DNA from: Bosea sp. (in: a-proteobacteria)
GTDB taxonomy: Bacteria; Pseudomonadota; Alphaproteobacteria; Rhizobiales; Beijerinckiaceae
Direction of reading: 5' to 3'
Assembly: GCA_023910605.1 (NCBI GenBank)
Contig: JAAVVV010000001.1
Location: 1,354,698 to 1,418,697 of the forward strand
Length of the DNA stretch: 64,000 nucleotides
The stretch's first letter is position 1; every line of letters begins with the position of its first letter. The notes below the pieces were generated by a model that saw only the letters and a list, made by a program, of their open reading frames with translations, ran no database searches and had not been told where the DNA came from. The position numbers were made by a program, and so were the translations under genes. Of this stretch, positions 48,888 to 58,200 are shown piece after piece.

Positions 48888-49970
48888 ATGACTGACATCA
48901 ACACCCTGGAACGCGACACCCTCGCCGCCATCGCTGCGGCTGCGGATGAGGCCGCGCTGGAGCAGGTCCGCATCGCCGCGCTGGGCAAGTCCGGCTCGAT
49001 CTCGGGGCTGCTCAAGACCCTTGGCGCGATGACGCCCGACGAGCGCAAGGAAAAAGGGCCGCTCATCAACGGCCTGCGCGACGCCGTCTCCGCAGCGCTC
49101 GCCGCCCGCAAGGATGCCCTCGCCGATGCCGCGCTGAACGCCCGCCTCGCCTCCGAGCGAATCGACGTGTCGCTGCCCGTGCGCGAGGGGGCGGAACTGC
49201 GCGGCCGCCTCCACCCGATCAGCCAGGTCATCGACGAGATCACAGCGATCTTCGGAGACATGGGCTTTTCCATCGCTGAAGGCCCGGATGTGGAGAGCGA
49301 CGACCTCAATTTCACGAAGCTCAACTTCCCCGAGGGCCACCCGGCCCGGGAGATGCACGACACCTTCTTCTTCGGCCCGGACCGCGATGGCAAGCGCAAG
49401 CTCCTGCGCACCCACACCTCGCCGGTGCAGGTGCGCACCATGCTGGCGAACAAGCCGCCGATCCGCGTCATCTGCCCCGGCCGCACCTATCGCAACGACA
49501 GCGACCAGACCCACACGCCGATGTTCCACCAGGTCGAGGGCCTCGTCATCGACCGCGGCTCGCATATGGGCCATCTCAAATGGATCCTTCAGGAGTTCTG
49601 CAAGAGCTTCTTCGAGGTGCCTGACGTGAAGATGCGCTTCCGGCCCAGCTTCTTCCCCTTCACCGAGCCCTCGGTCGAGGTGGACATCCAGTGCTCGCGC
49701 AAGGGCGGCGAGATCCGCTTCGGCGAGGGCGATGACTGGCTCGAGATCCTCGGCTGCGGCATGGTCCACCCCAATGTGCTGCGCAATGTCGGGCTCGATC
49801 CCGACGCGTATCAGGGCTTCGCATGGGGCATGGGCATCGACCGCATCGCCATGCTGAAATACGGCATGCCCGACCTGCGCCCCTTCTTCGAGGCCGATGT
49901 GCGCTGGCTCCAGCACTATGGCTTCAGGCCGCTTGATTTCCCCTCGCTCATCGGCGGCCTGTCGAGCTGA
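48888..49970 (+). CDS. pheS: Phenylalanyl-tRNA synthetase alpha subunit
   Basis: 360 residues from ATG 48888 (a TTG at 48879 is in frame). N-terminal coiled-coil arm, then class II core: [20 protein letters not shown] (motif 1), [20 protein letters not shown] (motif 2) and [17 protein letters not shown] (motif 3). It forms an alpha2-beta2 enzyme with PheT that charges tRNA-Phe. Confidence 0.97.
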   Translation: MTDINTLERDTLAAIAAAADEAALEQVRIAALGKSGSISGLLKTLGAMTPDERKEKGPLINGLRDAVSAALAARKDALADAALNARLASERIDVSLPVREGAELRGRLHPISQVIDEITAIFGDMGFSIAEGPDVESDDLNFTKLNFPEGHPAREMHDTFFFGPDRDGKRKLLRTHTSPVQVRTMLANKPPIRVICPGRTYRNDSDQTHTPMFHQVEGLVIDRGSHMGHLKWILQEFCKSFFEVPDVKMRFRPSFFPFTEPSVEVDIQCSRKGGEIRFGEGDDWLEILGCGMVHPNVLRNVGLDPDAYQGFAWGMGIDRIAMLKYGMPDLRPFFEADVRWLQHYGFRPLDFPSLIGGLSS

Positions 49971-50054
49971 GCGGCGGCTGCACCTAGATCAATCGCCTGC
50001 CCGGGTCTGGACCGGACCCATCGGGACGCGGCGTCTGACGACCAAGGACGGATC

Positions 50055-52478
50055 ATGAAATTCTCTCTCTCCTGGCTGAAGGATCACCTCGACACCAGCG
50101 CTTCGGTGGACGAGATCTGCGGCGTGCTGAACCGGATCGGCCTTGAGGTCGAGGCGGTCGAGGACAAGGCGAAGGCGCTGGCCGCCTTCACCATCGCCTA
50201 CGTCATCGAGGCCAGGCAGCACCCGAACGCCGACCGGCTGCGGGTATGCATGGTGGACACTGGCGCGGGCGAGCCGGTCCAGGTGGTGTGTGGCGCGCCC
50301 AATGCCCGCACCGGCATGAAAAGCGTGTTCTCGCCCCCGGGGACCTACATTCCAGGCAAGGACATCACGCTCGGCAAGGGCGTCATCCGCGGCGTCGAGT
50401 CGAACGGCATGCTGTGTTCGGCGGCCGAACTGGAGCTTTCCAACGATCATGACGGCATCATCGACCTGCCGGAAGACGCGCCCGTCGGCGCGGCCTACGC
50501 CGCCTGGGCCGGCGTCGATGATCCGGTGATCGAGATCGCGGTCACGCCCAACCGCGCCGACGCGCTGGGCATTCACGGCATCGCGCGCGATCTCGCGGCG
50601 GCCGGCCTCGGCAGCTTGCGCCCTCTCAATCCGCGCCCGGTGAAGGGCGCCTTCCCCTGTCCGGTCGCGGTCAGGCTCGATGTCGCCGAGCATGAGCGCC
50701 ATCTGGCGCCCGCCTTCGCGCTCCGGCTCATCCGCGGCGTCAGGAACGGGCCTTCGCCCGAATGGCTTCAGCAGCGTCTGCGTTCGGTCGGCCTGCGTCC
50801 CATCAACGCGCTGGTGGACGTGACCAACTTCATGACCATCGCGGTCAACCGCCCGCTGCATGTCTTCGACGCCGACAAGGTCAGGGGCGACCTTGTGGTG
50901 CGCCGCGCGCGGAGCGGCGAGAGCATGGCAGCCCTCGACAACAAGAGCTACAGCTTCACCGGCGATCACGTCGTCATCGCCGATGACCACGGCGTCGAAT
51001 CGCTGGCCGGCGTGATGGGCGGGCAGGCTTCGGGCTGCGACGAATCCACCGTCAACGTGCTGGTCGAGAGCGCGCTGTGGGACCCGCTGACCGTGGCCCG
51101 CACCGGCCGCTCGCTCGGCATCCATTCCGATGCGCGCTATCGCTTCGAGCGCGGCGTCGATCCTGATTTCTGCGTTCCAGGGCTCGAAATGGCCACGCAG
51201 ATGATTCTCGACCTGTGCGGCGGCGAGCCTTCGACCGTCACCCTGGCAGGAGAGACGCCCGACACCAGCCGCTTCATCGCCTTCCCCTGGGCGGAGGTGC
51301 ACCGGCTCACGGGCCTCACCTTGCCCTTGCCCGAGATGAAGCTGGCGCTCACCGATCTGGGCTTTCACATCTCGGGCGCCGGCGACCTCGTGCGCGTGTC
51401 GCCGCCAAGCTGGCGCGGCGACATCGACGGAAAGGCCGATCTCGTCGAGGAGATCGTCCGCATCGCCGGGCTTGACCGGGTCCAGGCAGTGCCGTTCCCG
51501 CGCCTTGCGGGGGATGAGGCCAGGCCGCAGCTCACCGTGCTGCAAAAGCGCACCCGCGCGGCCAGGCGCGCGCTGGCCTCGCGCGGCCTCGTCGAGGCCG
51601 TGACCTGGTCCTTCATCGCACACGAGCAGGCCGCGCACTTCGGCGGCGGCCAGCCTGCGCTGGCGCTGGCCAACCCGATCGCCGCAGACCTGTCGGACAT
51701 GCGCCCCTCGCTCCTGCCGGCGCTGATCCGCGCCGCACAGCGCAATGCCGATCGCGGCTTCGGCGATGTGGCGCTGTTCGAGGTGGGGCAGGTCTTCCTC
51801 GGCGATGGCGAGGATGACCAGCGCATCGCCGCCGCCTCCATCCGCAGCGGCACGGGGCGCGCAGCCGGCGTGGGTCGCCACTGGGATGGCGCGGCCCGCA
51901 TCGTCGATGTGCTCGACGCCAAGGAAGATGCCATGGCGCTGCTGGCCAGCCTCGGCATCGCGACAGGCGGCCTCCAGCTCGTGCCCGGCGGGCCGGCCTG
52001 GATGCATCCGGGCCGCTCCGCCACGCTCCAGTTCGGGCCCAAGGGCGTGATCGGCGCTTTCGGCGAGATTCACCCCAAGACGTTGAAGCTCCTTGACGCG
52101 AAGGGGCCGCTCGTCGGCTTCGAGCTCATCCTCGATGCGCTGCCCCTGCCCAAGGCGCGGCCCACGCGCATGAAGCCGCGCCTCAGGCTCTCCGACTTCC
52201 AGCCCTTGACGCGCGACTTCGCCTTCGTGGTCGATGCCGCTACGCCGGCGGGGGATATGGCCCGCACAGCCGCCGGCGCTGACCGCGCGCTGATTGCCGA
52301 CGTGTCGGTCTTCGACATCTACCAGGGCGACAAGGTGGAGCCGGGCAAGAAGTCCGTGGCGCTCGCCGTCACGCTCCAGCCCACCGAGAAGACGCTGACC
52401 GAAGCCGAGATCGAGGCCGTGGGCGCGCGCATCGTGGCCGAGATGGCCAGGCGCTACAGGGCGACCCTGAGAGGCTGA
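50055..52478 (+). CDS. pheT: Phenylalanyl-tRNA synthetase beta subunit
   Basis: 807 residues. The N-terminal EMAP/tRNA-binding domain has HPNADRLRVCMVDTG. B3/B4 editing domain (GLRPINALVDVTNFMTIAVN), B5, the catalytic-like core, and a C-terminal ferredoxin-fold anticodon-binding domain (TRDFAFVVD...EIEAVGARIVAEMARRY) follow. The length is normal. It follows pheS by 84 bp. Confidence 0.97.
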   Translation: MKFSLSWLKDHLDTSASVDEICGVLNRIGLEVEAVEDKAKALAAFTIAYVIEARQHPNADRLRVCMVDTGAGEPVQVVCGAPNARTGMKSVFSPPGTYIPGKDITLGKGVIRGVESNGMLCSAAELELSNDHDGIIDLPEDAPVGAAYAAWAGVDDPVIEIAVTPNRADALGIHGIARDLAAAGLGSLRPLNPRPVKGAFPCPVAVRLDVAEHERHLAPAFALRLIRGVRNGPSPEWLQQRLRSVGLRPINALVDVTNFMTIAVNRPLHVFDADKVRGDLVVRRARSGESMAALDNKSYSFTGDHVVIADDHGVESLAGVMGGQASGCDESTVNVLVESALWDPLTVARTGRSLGIHSDARYRFERGVDPDFCVPGLEMATQMILDLCGGEPSTVTLAGETPDTSRFIAFPWAEVHRLTGLTLPLPEMKLALTDLGFHISGAGDLVRVSPPSWRGDIDGKADLVEEIVRIAGLDRVQAVPFPRLAGDEARPQLTVLQKRTRAARRALASRGLVEAVTWSFIAHEQAAHFGGGQPALALANPIAADLSDMRPSLLPALIRAAQRNADRGFGDVALFEVGQVFLGDGEDDQRIAAASIRSGTGRAAGVGRHWDGAARIVDVLDAKEDAMALLASLGIATGGLQLVPGGPAWMHPGRSATLQFGPKGVIGAFGEIHPKTLKLLDAKGPLVGFELILDALPLPKARPTRMKPRLRLSDFQPLTRDFAFVVDAATPAGDMARTAAGADRALIADVSVFDIYQGDKVEPGKKSVALAVTLQPTEKTLTEAEIEAVGARIVAEMARRYRATLRG

Positions 52479-52573
52479 GCGCGGGCTTCGCCGCGCTCGC
52501 TGGCGCGTGCAGCGGCTCCCGTCAGAGCTGGCGCTCTTCTGTGGCCATCCGCGGGATGTCATCACCCCTGCAT

Positions 52574-52609
52574 CATCCCCTGCGGCCCGAAAGGGCGGGC
52601 AAGGGGATG
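52574..52609. terminator. Bidirectional hairpin between convergent pheT and ribBA
   Basis: CATCCCC-TGC...GCA-A-GGGGATG, with an inner CCC/GGG stem, centred in the 157-bp gap between two convergent genes. No strong T-run; probably limits read-through both ways. Confidence 0.45.
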
Positions 52610-52635
52610 CACCTGGAGGGACTGACATCCAGCGC

Positions 52636-53925
52636 CTACTTCTCCAGTGGCTCCGTCGCGGCGATTTCGATCCCGAAGCCGGACAGGCCGACAAAGGCGC
52701 GGTTGCTGGAAGCCAGGTTGCGGATCGAGGCCACCCCCAGATCCTTGAGGATCTGGGCGCCAAGTCCGACCTCGCGCCAGGCCTGCGTGCGCTTGTGTTC
52801 GGATGCGGGCAGATCATCCTGCGGCCGCATGGCGGGCACGCCGGCCGAGCCGTCGCGGAGATAGACAAGGACGCCGCGCCCCTCGCGCGCGAAGCGGGCG
52901 AGGGCAGCGCTGATCGTCCTGCCGCCGCCGAAGATGTCGCCCACCACATCGGCCCGGTGCAGGCGGGCGGGCACCTCGCGCCCGTCGCCGATCTTGCCCA
53001 TGACGAAGGCGAAGTGCTGCACCGTGTCGAACGGCGTCACATAGGCATGGCCAGTGAGTTCCCCATGCTCGGTCCTGACGGGGAAGGTCGCGACGCGCTC
53101 CACCAGCTTCTCGCGCGATTGCCGCCAGGCGATCAGGTCCGCCACGGTGATCTGCTTGAAGCCGTGCTTCGCCGAAAACGCCGTGATCTGCGGCCCCTTC
53201 ATCACCGTGCCGTCATCGTTCACGAGTTCGCAGATGACCCCGACCGGGGGCAGGCCCGCAAGCCTGCAAAGGTCCACCGCAGCTTCGGTATGGCCCGAAC
53301 GCATCAGCACCCCGCCATCGCGCGCGATCAGCGGAAAGATGTGGCCGGGCCTTGCGAAGTCCGCCGCGCCGGCATTGGGGTTCGCCAGCCCCCGCACGGT
53401 GGCGGTGCGGTCCTCGGCGGAGATGCCGGTGGTGGTGCCGTGCTTGTAGTCCACCGTCACGGTGAAGGCGGTGGTGTGGGCTGAGTCATTGCTCGACACC
53501 ATGGGATCGAGCCTGAGCCGCCGCGCCTCATCCGCGGGCATGGGCGTGCAGACGATGCCGCAGGTGTTGCGGATGATGAAGGCCATCTTCTCGGGCGTGC
53601 ACAGCGACGCCGCGATGATGAGATCGCCCTCGTTCTCGCGGTCGTCATCATCGGTGACCACGACGATCTCGCCGCGCGCGAAGGCCTCGATCGCCTCGGA
53701 AACGGAATGGGGCACGGCGGCCTCCCTGGGAAAGCTGAAGTGTAGGAAATCATTGGGACTGACGGCCCCGCCCGTGGCGCGGGCGATGCGCTCGGCGCTG
53801 TCGCGCGAGAGCCAGGCCTCGTCGTCGTTGCACAGCGCGGTGATGCTGGCAGGCGACATGTCGACGAGCTTGGCGAAAGCGGCGCGGGAGAGTTTCTCCC
53901 GCTCGAGATAGGCAGCGAGCTTCAT
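52636..53925 (-). CDS. ribB: HTH-RibBA fusion: 3,4-dihydroxy-2-butanone-4-phosphate synthase with DNA-binding N-terminus and degenerate RibA domain
   Basis: 429 residues in three parts. Residues 1-64 are a Cro/YdaS-like helix-turn-helix (LSRAAFAKLVDMSPASITAL; ERIARATGGAVSPNDFL). Residues ~72-275 are RibB with VTDDDDRENEGDLIIAA, ARPGHIFPLIARDGG and GHTEAAVDLCRLAG; all key residues are present. It makes the four-carbon unit of riboflavin from ribulose-5-phosphate. Residues ~280-429 align with GTP cyclohydrolase II, but the three zinc cysteines are absent (LHRADVVGDIFGGGRTISAAL) and the RQEGRNIG loop is missing, so that activity is very likely lost. Follows aroC by 88 bp; a palindrome lies in that gap. 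Confidence 0.88.
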   Translation of the reverse strand: MKLAAYLEREKLSRAAFAKLVDMSPASITALCNDDEAWLSRDSAERIARATGGAVSPNDFLHFSFPREAAVPHSVSEAIEAFARGEIVVVTDDDDRENEGDLIIAASLCTPEKMAFIIRNTCGIVCTPMPADEARRLRLDPMVSSNDSAHTTAFTVTVDYKHGTTTGISAEDRTATVRGLANPNAGAADFARPGHIFPLIARDGGVLMRSGHTEAAVDLCRLAGLPPVGVICELVNDDGTVMKGPQITAFSAKHGFKQITVADLIAWRQSREKLVERVATFPVRTEHGELTGHAYVTPFDTVQHFAFVMGKIGDGREVPARLHRADVVGDIFGGGRTISAALARFAREGRGVLVYLRDGSAGVPAMRPQDDLPASEHKRTQAWREVGLGAQILKDLGVASIRNLASSNRAFVGLSGFGIEIAATEPLEK

Positions 53926-53951
53926 GGTGTCAGATTACGCGAAGACCAATT

Positions 53952-54002
53952 CGGCCGCAATGAAGATCGTTCTATCATTCAGTTTTACTGAATGTGCGGC
54001 CG
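53952..54002 (-). promoter_or_regulatory. Nested palindromes upstream of HTH-RibBA; likely operator
   Basis: The core CATTCAGT-TTT-ACTGAATG (53976-53994) is a perfect 19-bp inverted repeat, 51-69 bp before the ribBA start. Outer arms CGGCCGCA (53952-53959) and TGCGGCCG (53995-54002) also pair. The inner site is of the size bound by Cro-like dimers; the outer pair could form a hairpin after aroC. Confidence 0.6.
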
Positions 54003-54013
54003 TGAAGCGGCCG

Positions 54014-55135
54014 TCAGATCGTCGCCGGGAAAGGCCACGTCAACGCCGCGCCCATCTGGCCACGATGGCGCAGGAAATGGTCGGCCAGCACGATGGCCAT
54101 CATCGCTTCGCCCACCGGCACGGCGCGGATGCCGACGCAGGGGTCGTGGCGGCCCCTGGTCCGCAGATCGGTCTCCGCGCCATAGCGCGTCACCGAGGCG
54201 CGTTCGGCGAGGATCGAGGAGGTGGGCTTCACCGCGAAGCGGCAGATCACGGGCTGGCCGGTGGAGATGCCGCCCAGCACGCCGCCGGCGTGGTTTGACA
54301 GGAAGGTGGGCGCGCCGTCATTGCCCGCACGCATCTCGTCGGCATTCGCCTCGCCTGAAAGCGTGGCCGCATCGAAGCCATCGCCGATCTCAACGCCCTT
54401 GACCGCATTGATGCTCATCATCGCGCTGGCGAGGTCGGCGTCGAGCTTGCCGTAGATCGGCGCGCCAAGGCCTGCCGGCACGCCCGTCGCGACGATCTCG
54501 ATCACCGCGCCGATGGACGAGCCGGCCTTGCGGATGCCGTCGAGATAGCCTTCGAAGAAGGCGGCGGCCCTGGCGTCGGGGCAGAAGAACGGGTTGCGGT
54601 CGATCTCGTCCCAGTCCCAGTTGCCGCGATTGATCTTGTGCGGCCCCATCTGCACCAGCGCGCCGCGCACGCTGAGGCCCGGCACGACCTTGCGGGCGAT
54701 GGCGCCGGCGGCCACCCGCATCGCAGTTTCGCGCGCCGACGAGCGGCCGCCGCCACGATAGTCGCGGATGCCGTATTTGACATCATAGGTGTAATCGGCA
54801 TGGCCGGGGCGATAGCTGTCCTTGATCTCCCCGTAATCCCTTGAGCGCTGGTCGGTGTTCTCGATCAGCAGGCCGATCGAGGTGCCGGTGGTGACCTGCC
54901 GCCCGCTCCGCTCATCGGTGAAGACGCCGGACAGGATCTTCACCTGGTCGGCCTCCTGGCGCTGGGTGGTGAACTTGCTCTGGCCTGGCCGCCGCCGGTC
55001 GAGGTCGCGCTGGATGTCGGCCTCGGTCAGTTCGATCAGCGGCGGGCAGCCATCGACCACGCAGCCTATGGCGATGCCATGGCTCTCGCCGAAGGTGGTG
55101 AAGCGGAACAGGTGGCCGAAGCTGTTGTGGGACAT
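54014..55135 (-). CDS. aroC: Chorismate synthase
   Basis: 373 residues. Signatures [37 protein letters not shown] (second signature) and [19 protein letters not shown], all FMN/EPSP-binding. It makes chorismate, the last shikimate-pathway step. It starts 66 bp after the NRPS-like gene and precedes ribBA. Confidence 0.97.
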   Translation of the reverse strand: MSHNSFGHLFRFTTFGESHGIAIGCVVDGCPPLIELTEADIQRDLDRRRPGQSKFTTQRQEADQVKILSGVFTDERSGRQVTTGTSIGLLIENTDQRSRDYGEIKDSYRPGHADYTYDVKYGIRDYRGGGRSSARETAMRVAAGAIARKVVPGLSVRGALVQMGPHKINRGNWDWDEIDRNPFFCPDARAAAFFEGYLDGIRKAGSSIGAVIEIVATGVPAGLGAPIYGKLDADLASAMMSINAVKGVEIGDGFDAATLSGEANADEMRAGNDGAPTFLSNHAGGVLGGISTGQPVICRFAVKPTSSILAERASVTRYGAETDLRTRGRHDPCVGIRAVPVGEAMMAIVLADHFLRHRGQMGAALTWPFPATI

Positions 55136-55201
55136 GATGCAAGCGTTTAGGACGCCGCGCGCGCCGCCGTCAAATCGCGGGGCGGCGACGTGCGTTCGGG
55201 C

Positions 55202-58200
55202 TCAGGCGGCCACCTTCGGAGCATGCGCGACGTGTTCGATGTACGGCACAGCCGGCGCCCCCTGCCAGAGGCTGTGGCCGGGGATCTGCTCGCCCTTCAT
55301 CACCAGCGTCAGCGGCTCGATCCGCGCGAAATCACCGATCTTGGTGTCATAGAGGATCGTGCAGGCCGAGCCGATGGTGACGCCGCGGCCGATGTCGATG
55401 CGGCCGACCTTCATCACGCGGTCTTCGTAAAGATGCGTCTGCGGGCAGGAATGGGCGTTGATGATCGAGAAATCGCCAATGCTGATGCAGTCGAACTCGG
55501 TCACGTCGGTCCAGTCCATCACCACACCCTTGCCGATCTTGGTGCCGTAAAGACGCAGCATGAAGGGCAGGAAGGGCGTGCCGCGCATGTATTCGAGGCC
55601 CACCTTGCCGGCCAGCCCGCCATAGATCACGGCGCAGGCCTCTGTACGCATCGCCCACCAGGACCACATCGGCTTCATCACGGGCCTGTAGATGCCCATG
55701 AAGGTCCACTTGAAGGCGACCGACATCAGGATCATGGCGACAGCGTTCACCACGCCGGCCGCCAGCACCACCAGCCCGGCCGTGATGTATGCTCCGGCGC
55801 TTATGAAGCCTTCGAGCGTGTCCGCCGTCATGTAGGCGACGATCAGGAACACCGCCGTCGGCAAGGAGGTGTGCAGGCCTTCGAACACGGCGCGCAGCGC
55901 GAACATGCGGCGCGGCGGCTCATAGGTTTCGGACGCTCCGAGCGACACCTTCTGCCGGGTCGGGAACTTGATCGCGGGCGAGCCGAACCAGGTCTCGTCC
56001 TTCCTGACATGCAGGCTGTCCGGCAGCTTCGACTTCACGCCGATCAGCGCGCCATCCTCGATCACCGAGCCGGCCGCGACATTGGCCGCGTTGCCGAAGA
56101 AGACGCGGTCCCCGGTCTTCACCGTGTCGAGGCGCATGTAGCCCGAGCGCACATCCTCGTCGCCGAAGATGGCCTCGTCTCCTATGAAGTTGCCCTTGCC
56201 GATCTCGACAAGGTCGTAGCGCCCGGCAAGGTTGGTCGACAGCTCCGAACCTTTGCCGATCCGGGTGCCCATCATCAGGTACCAGTAGCGCATGTAGATG
56301 GTGGCGAAGAGCGAGTTCAGCGTCTCGAGCAGCACCTCGGTCGCCAGCGCCATCGACCATTTGCGAAAGTAGAACAGCGAATAGATCGAATGGCTGCCCG
56401 GCTTGATCCGTGTCGGGAAGATCGTCCAGCGCAGCGCCACCACGATCACCATGGAGGCCACGATCAGGATGATGGCTGTCGGCCAGGTGTAGAACAGCAG
56501 ATGCGACCACTCGATGGAGTAATCCAGCTCCCCGCCGATCAGATAGTCGAGGTTGTAGAGCACGTAGAAGGCCGGGAAGATGGGCACGAGGCCGATCATC
56601 AGCATCAGCGTGTAGACCGCGAAGTAGCCCATGCCGAGCAAGGCGCGCTTCGGCCGCGAGGCTTCCGGATGAACGGGCAGGCTGGCCCGATCGACCATGC
56701 CGGTCTTGCGCGGCGGCGAGCCATCCCACACCTCCCAGGCCGGCACGGTCTGGCCGGGCAGCACGCAAGTGAGGTCGCGCAGTTCGGCGCCTTCAGACAC
56801 GGTCGAGCCGCCGGAAATCACGCAGGCATTGCCGATATGGGCATAGGCGCCGATTTCGACCGGCGCGATGATCATCTCGTTGCCGGAGTACTCGACATTG
56901 GCAAGCTTCATCTTCGAGCCGGTCGAGGCCCGCTCCCCGATCGAGATCAGGTCCCAGGCGCCGGTCTCGAATTCGGCGATGATGGCTTCCTTGCCCACCT
57001 TGCCGCCAAGCAGCCGGATCCAGACGCGCATCAGGGGTGACATCTGGAGGAACTTGGGCGTGGTGGCCTGTATCAGGCGCGCCACGAACCAGACCCGGAA
57101 GTAATAGACGCCCCAGAGCGGATAGCGGCCCGGCCTGGTGCGTCCGATGATGAGCCATTTGAGCGCAATGATCGTGACCTTGGCACCGAGGTTGAGCACG
57201 ACGAAGATCGAGCAGAGCACCGCCATCTCGTGGAGGATGCCGGCATCGCCCTTGATCAGGAACATCGAGGACAGGAACAGTCCGAGCCACTGGATGGTGA
57301 CGAGCCCGAGGATGAACGGCATGGCCACGGCCTGCGCCAGCCCGCACAGGAAGCGGCGGCGGAAGGGCGGCGGCTCGAAGGACAGATCCTTCGGGCCGTC
57401 GCCGCCGGAGGCCACGATGCGCTCGTCCAGCGCCGCGCCGATGTTGCGCAGGGTGCGCAGGCTGTAGACATCCTGCAGCGTGATCATGGCGTGGTTGGGC
57501 GACTGGCGCACCGCCGAGATGAACTGTGCCGCGATCAGTGAATGACCGCCCATCTCGGTGAAGAAATCCACGTCGAACGCGATGGCCTGGCCCTTGAACA
57601 GGGGCTTGGCGGCTTCGAGCAGCACAGCCTCTGTCGGCGTTTCGGGCAGCGCCTGCACGGTGGATGCCGGCGTCACCGTGAGCGGCGCGGCCTTGAGCAG
57701 CTTGCGGTCGACCTTGCCCGAGGCGGCGAGCCGTGGCAGTTCCTGCACCTGCTCCCAGTGGCCGGGCAGCATGTAGGGCGGCAGCTTGGCGCGCAGCGAT
57801 GTGCGCAGCGCATTGCGGTCGATGGCCTGGCCCGGCTCACCCACCACGAAGGCGACCAGCTTGTCGATGCCGTCATCCTGGCGCAGCACCACGGCCGCCT
57901 GCGCGATGCCCGGCTCATCGGTGAGCCTGGCCTCGATCTCGCCAAGCTCCACCCGGAAGCCGCGGATTTTCACCTGGTCGTCGATGCGCCCATGGAAGGC
58001 GATGTCGCCCTTGCCGTCGATGCTGACCGCATCGCCCGAGCGGTAGAGCCGGCTGTCAGGCCCGGCCCCGAACGGGTTGGGCACGAACTTCTCGTCGGTG
58101 AGATCGGGCCGCGCGAGATAGCCGGTCGCGATGCCGGGGCCGCCGATCCACAATTCGCCCTGCTCGCCCGGCGCGCACAGCACGCCCACTTCGCTGACGA

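Noticed and set aside
49989..52949. 986-residue minus-strand frame opposite pheT
   Set aside because: Antisense shadow of pheT; no recognisable domain or start.
53926..54013. FMN riboswitch before ribBA
   Set aside because: The 88-bp gap is too short and lacks the conserved RFN helices; only palindromes are seen.
55190..57040. 616-residue plus-strand frame opposite the NRPS-like gene
   Set aside because: Antisense shadow with low-complexity His/Arg/Asp content.
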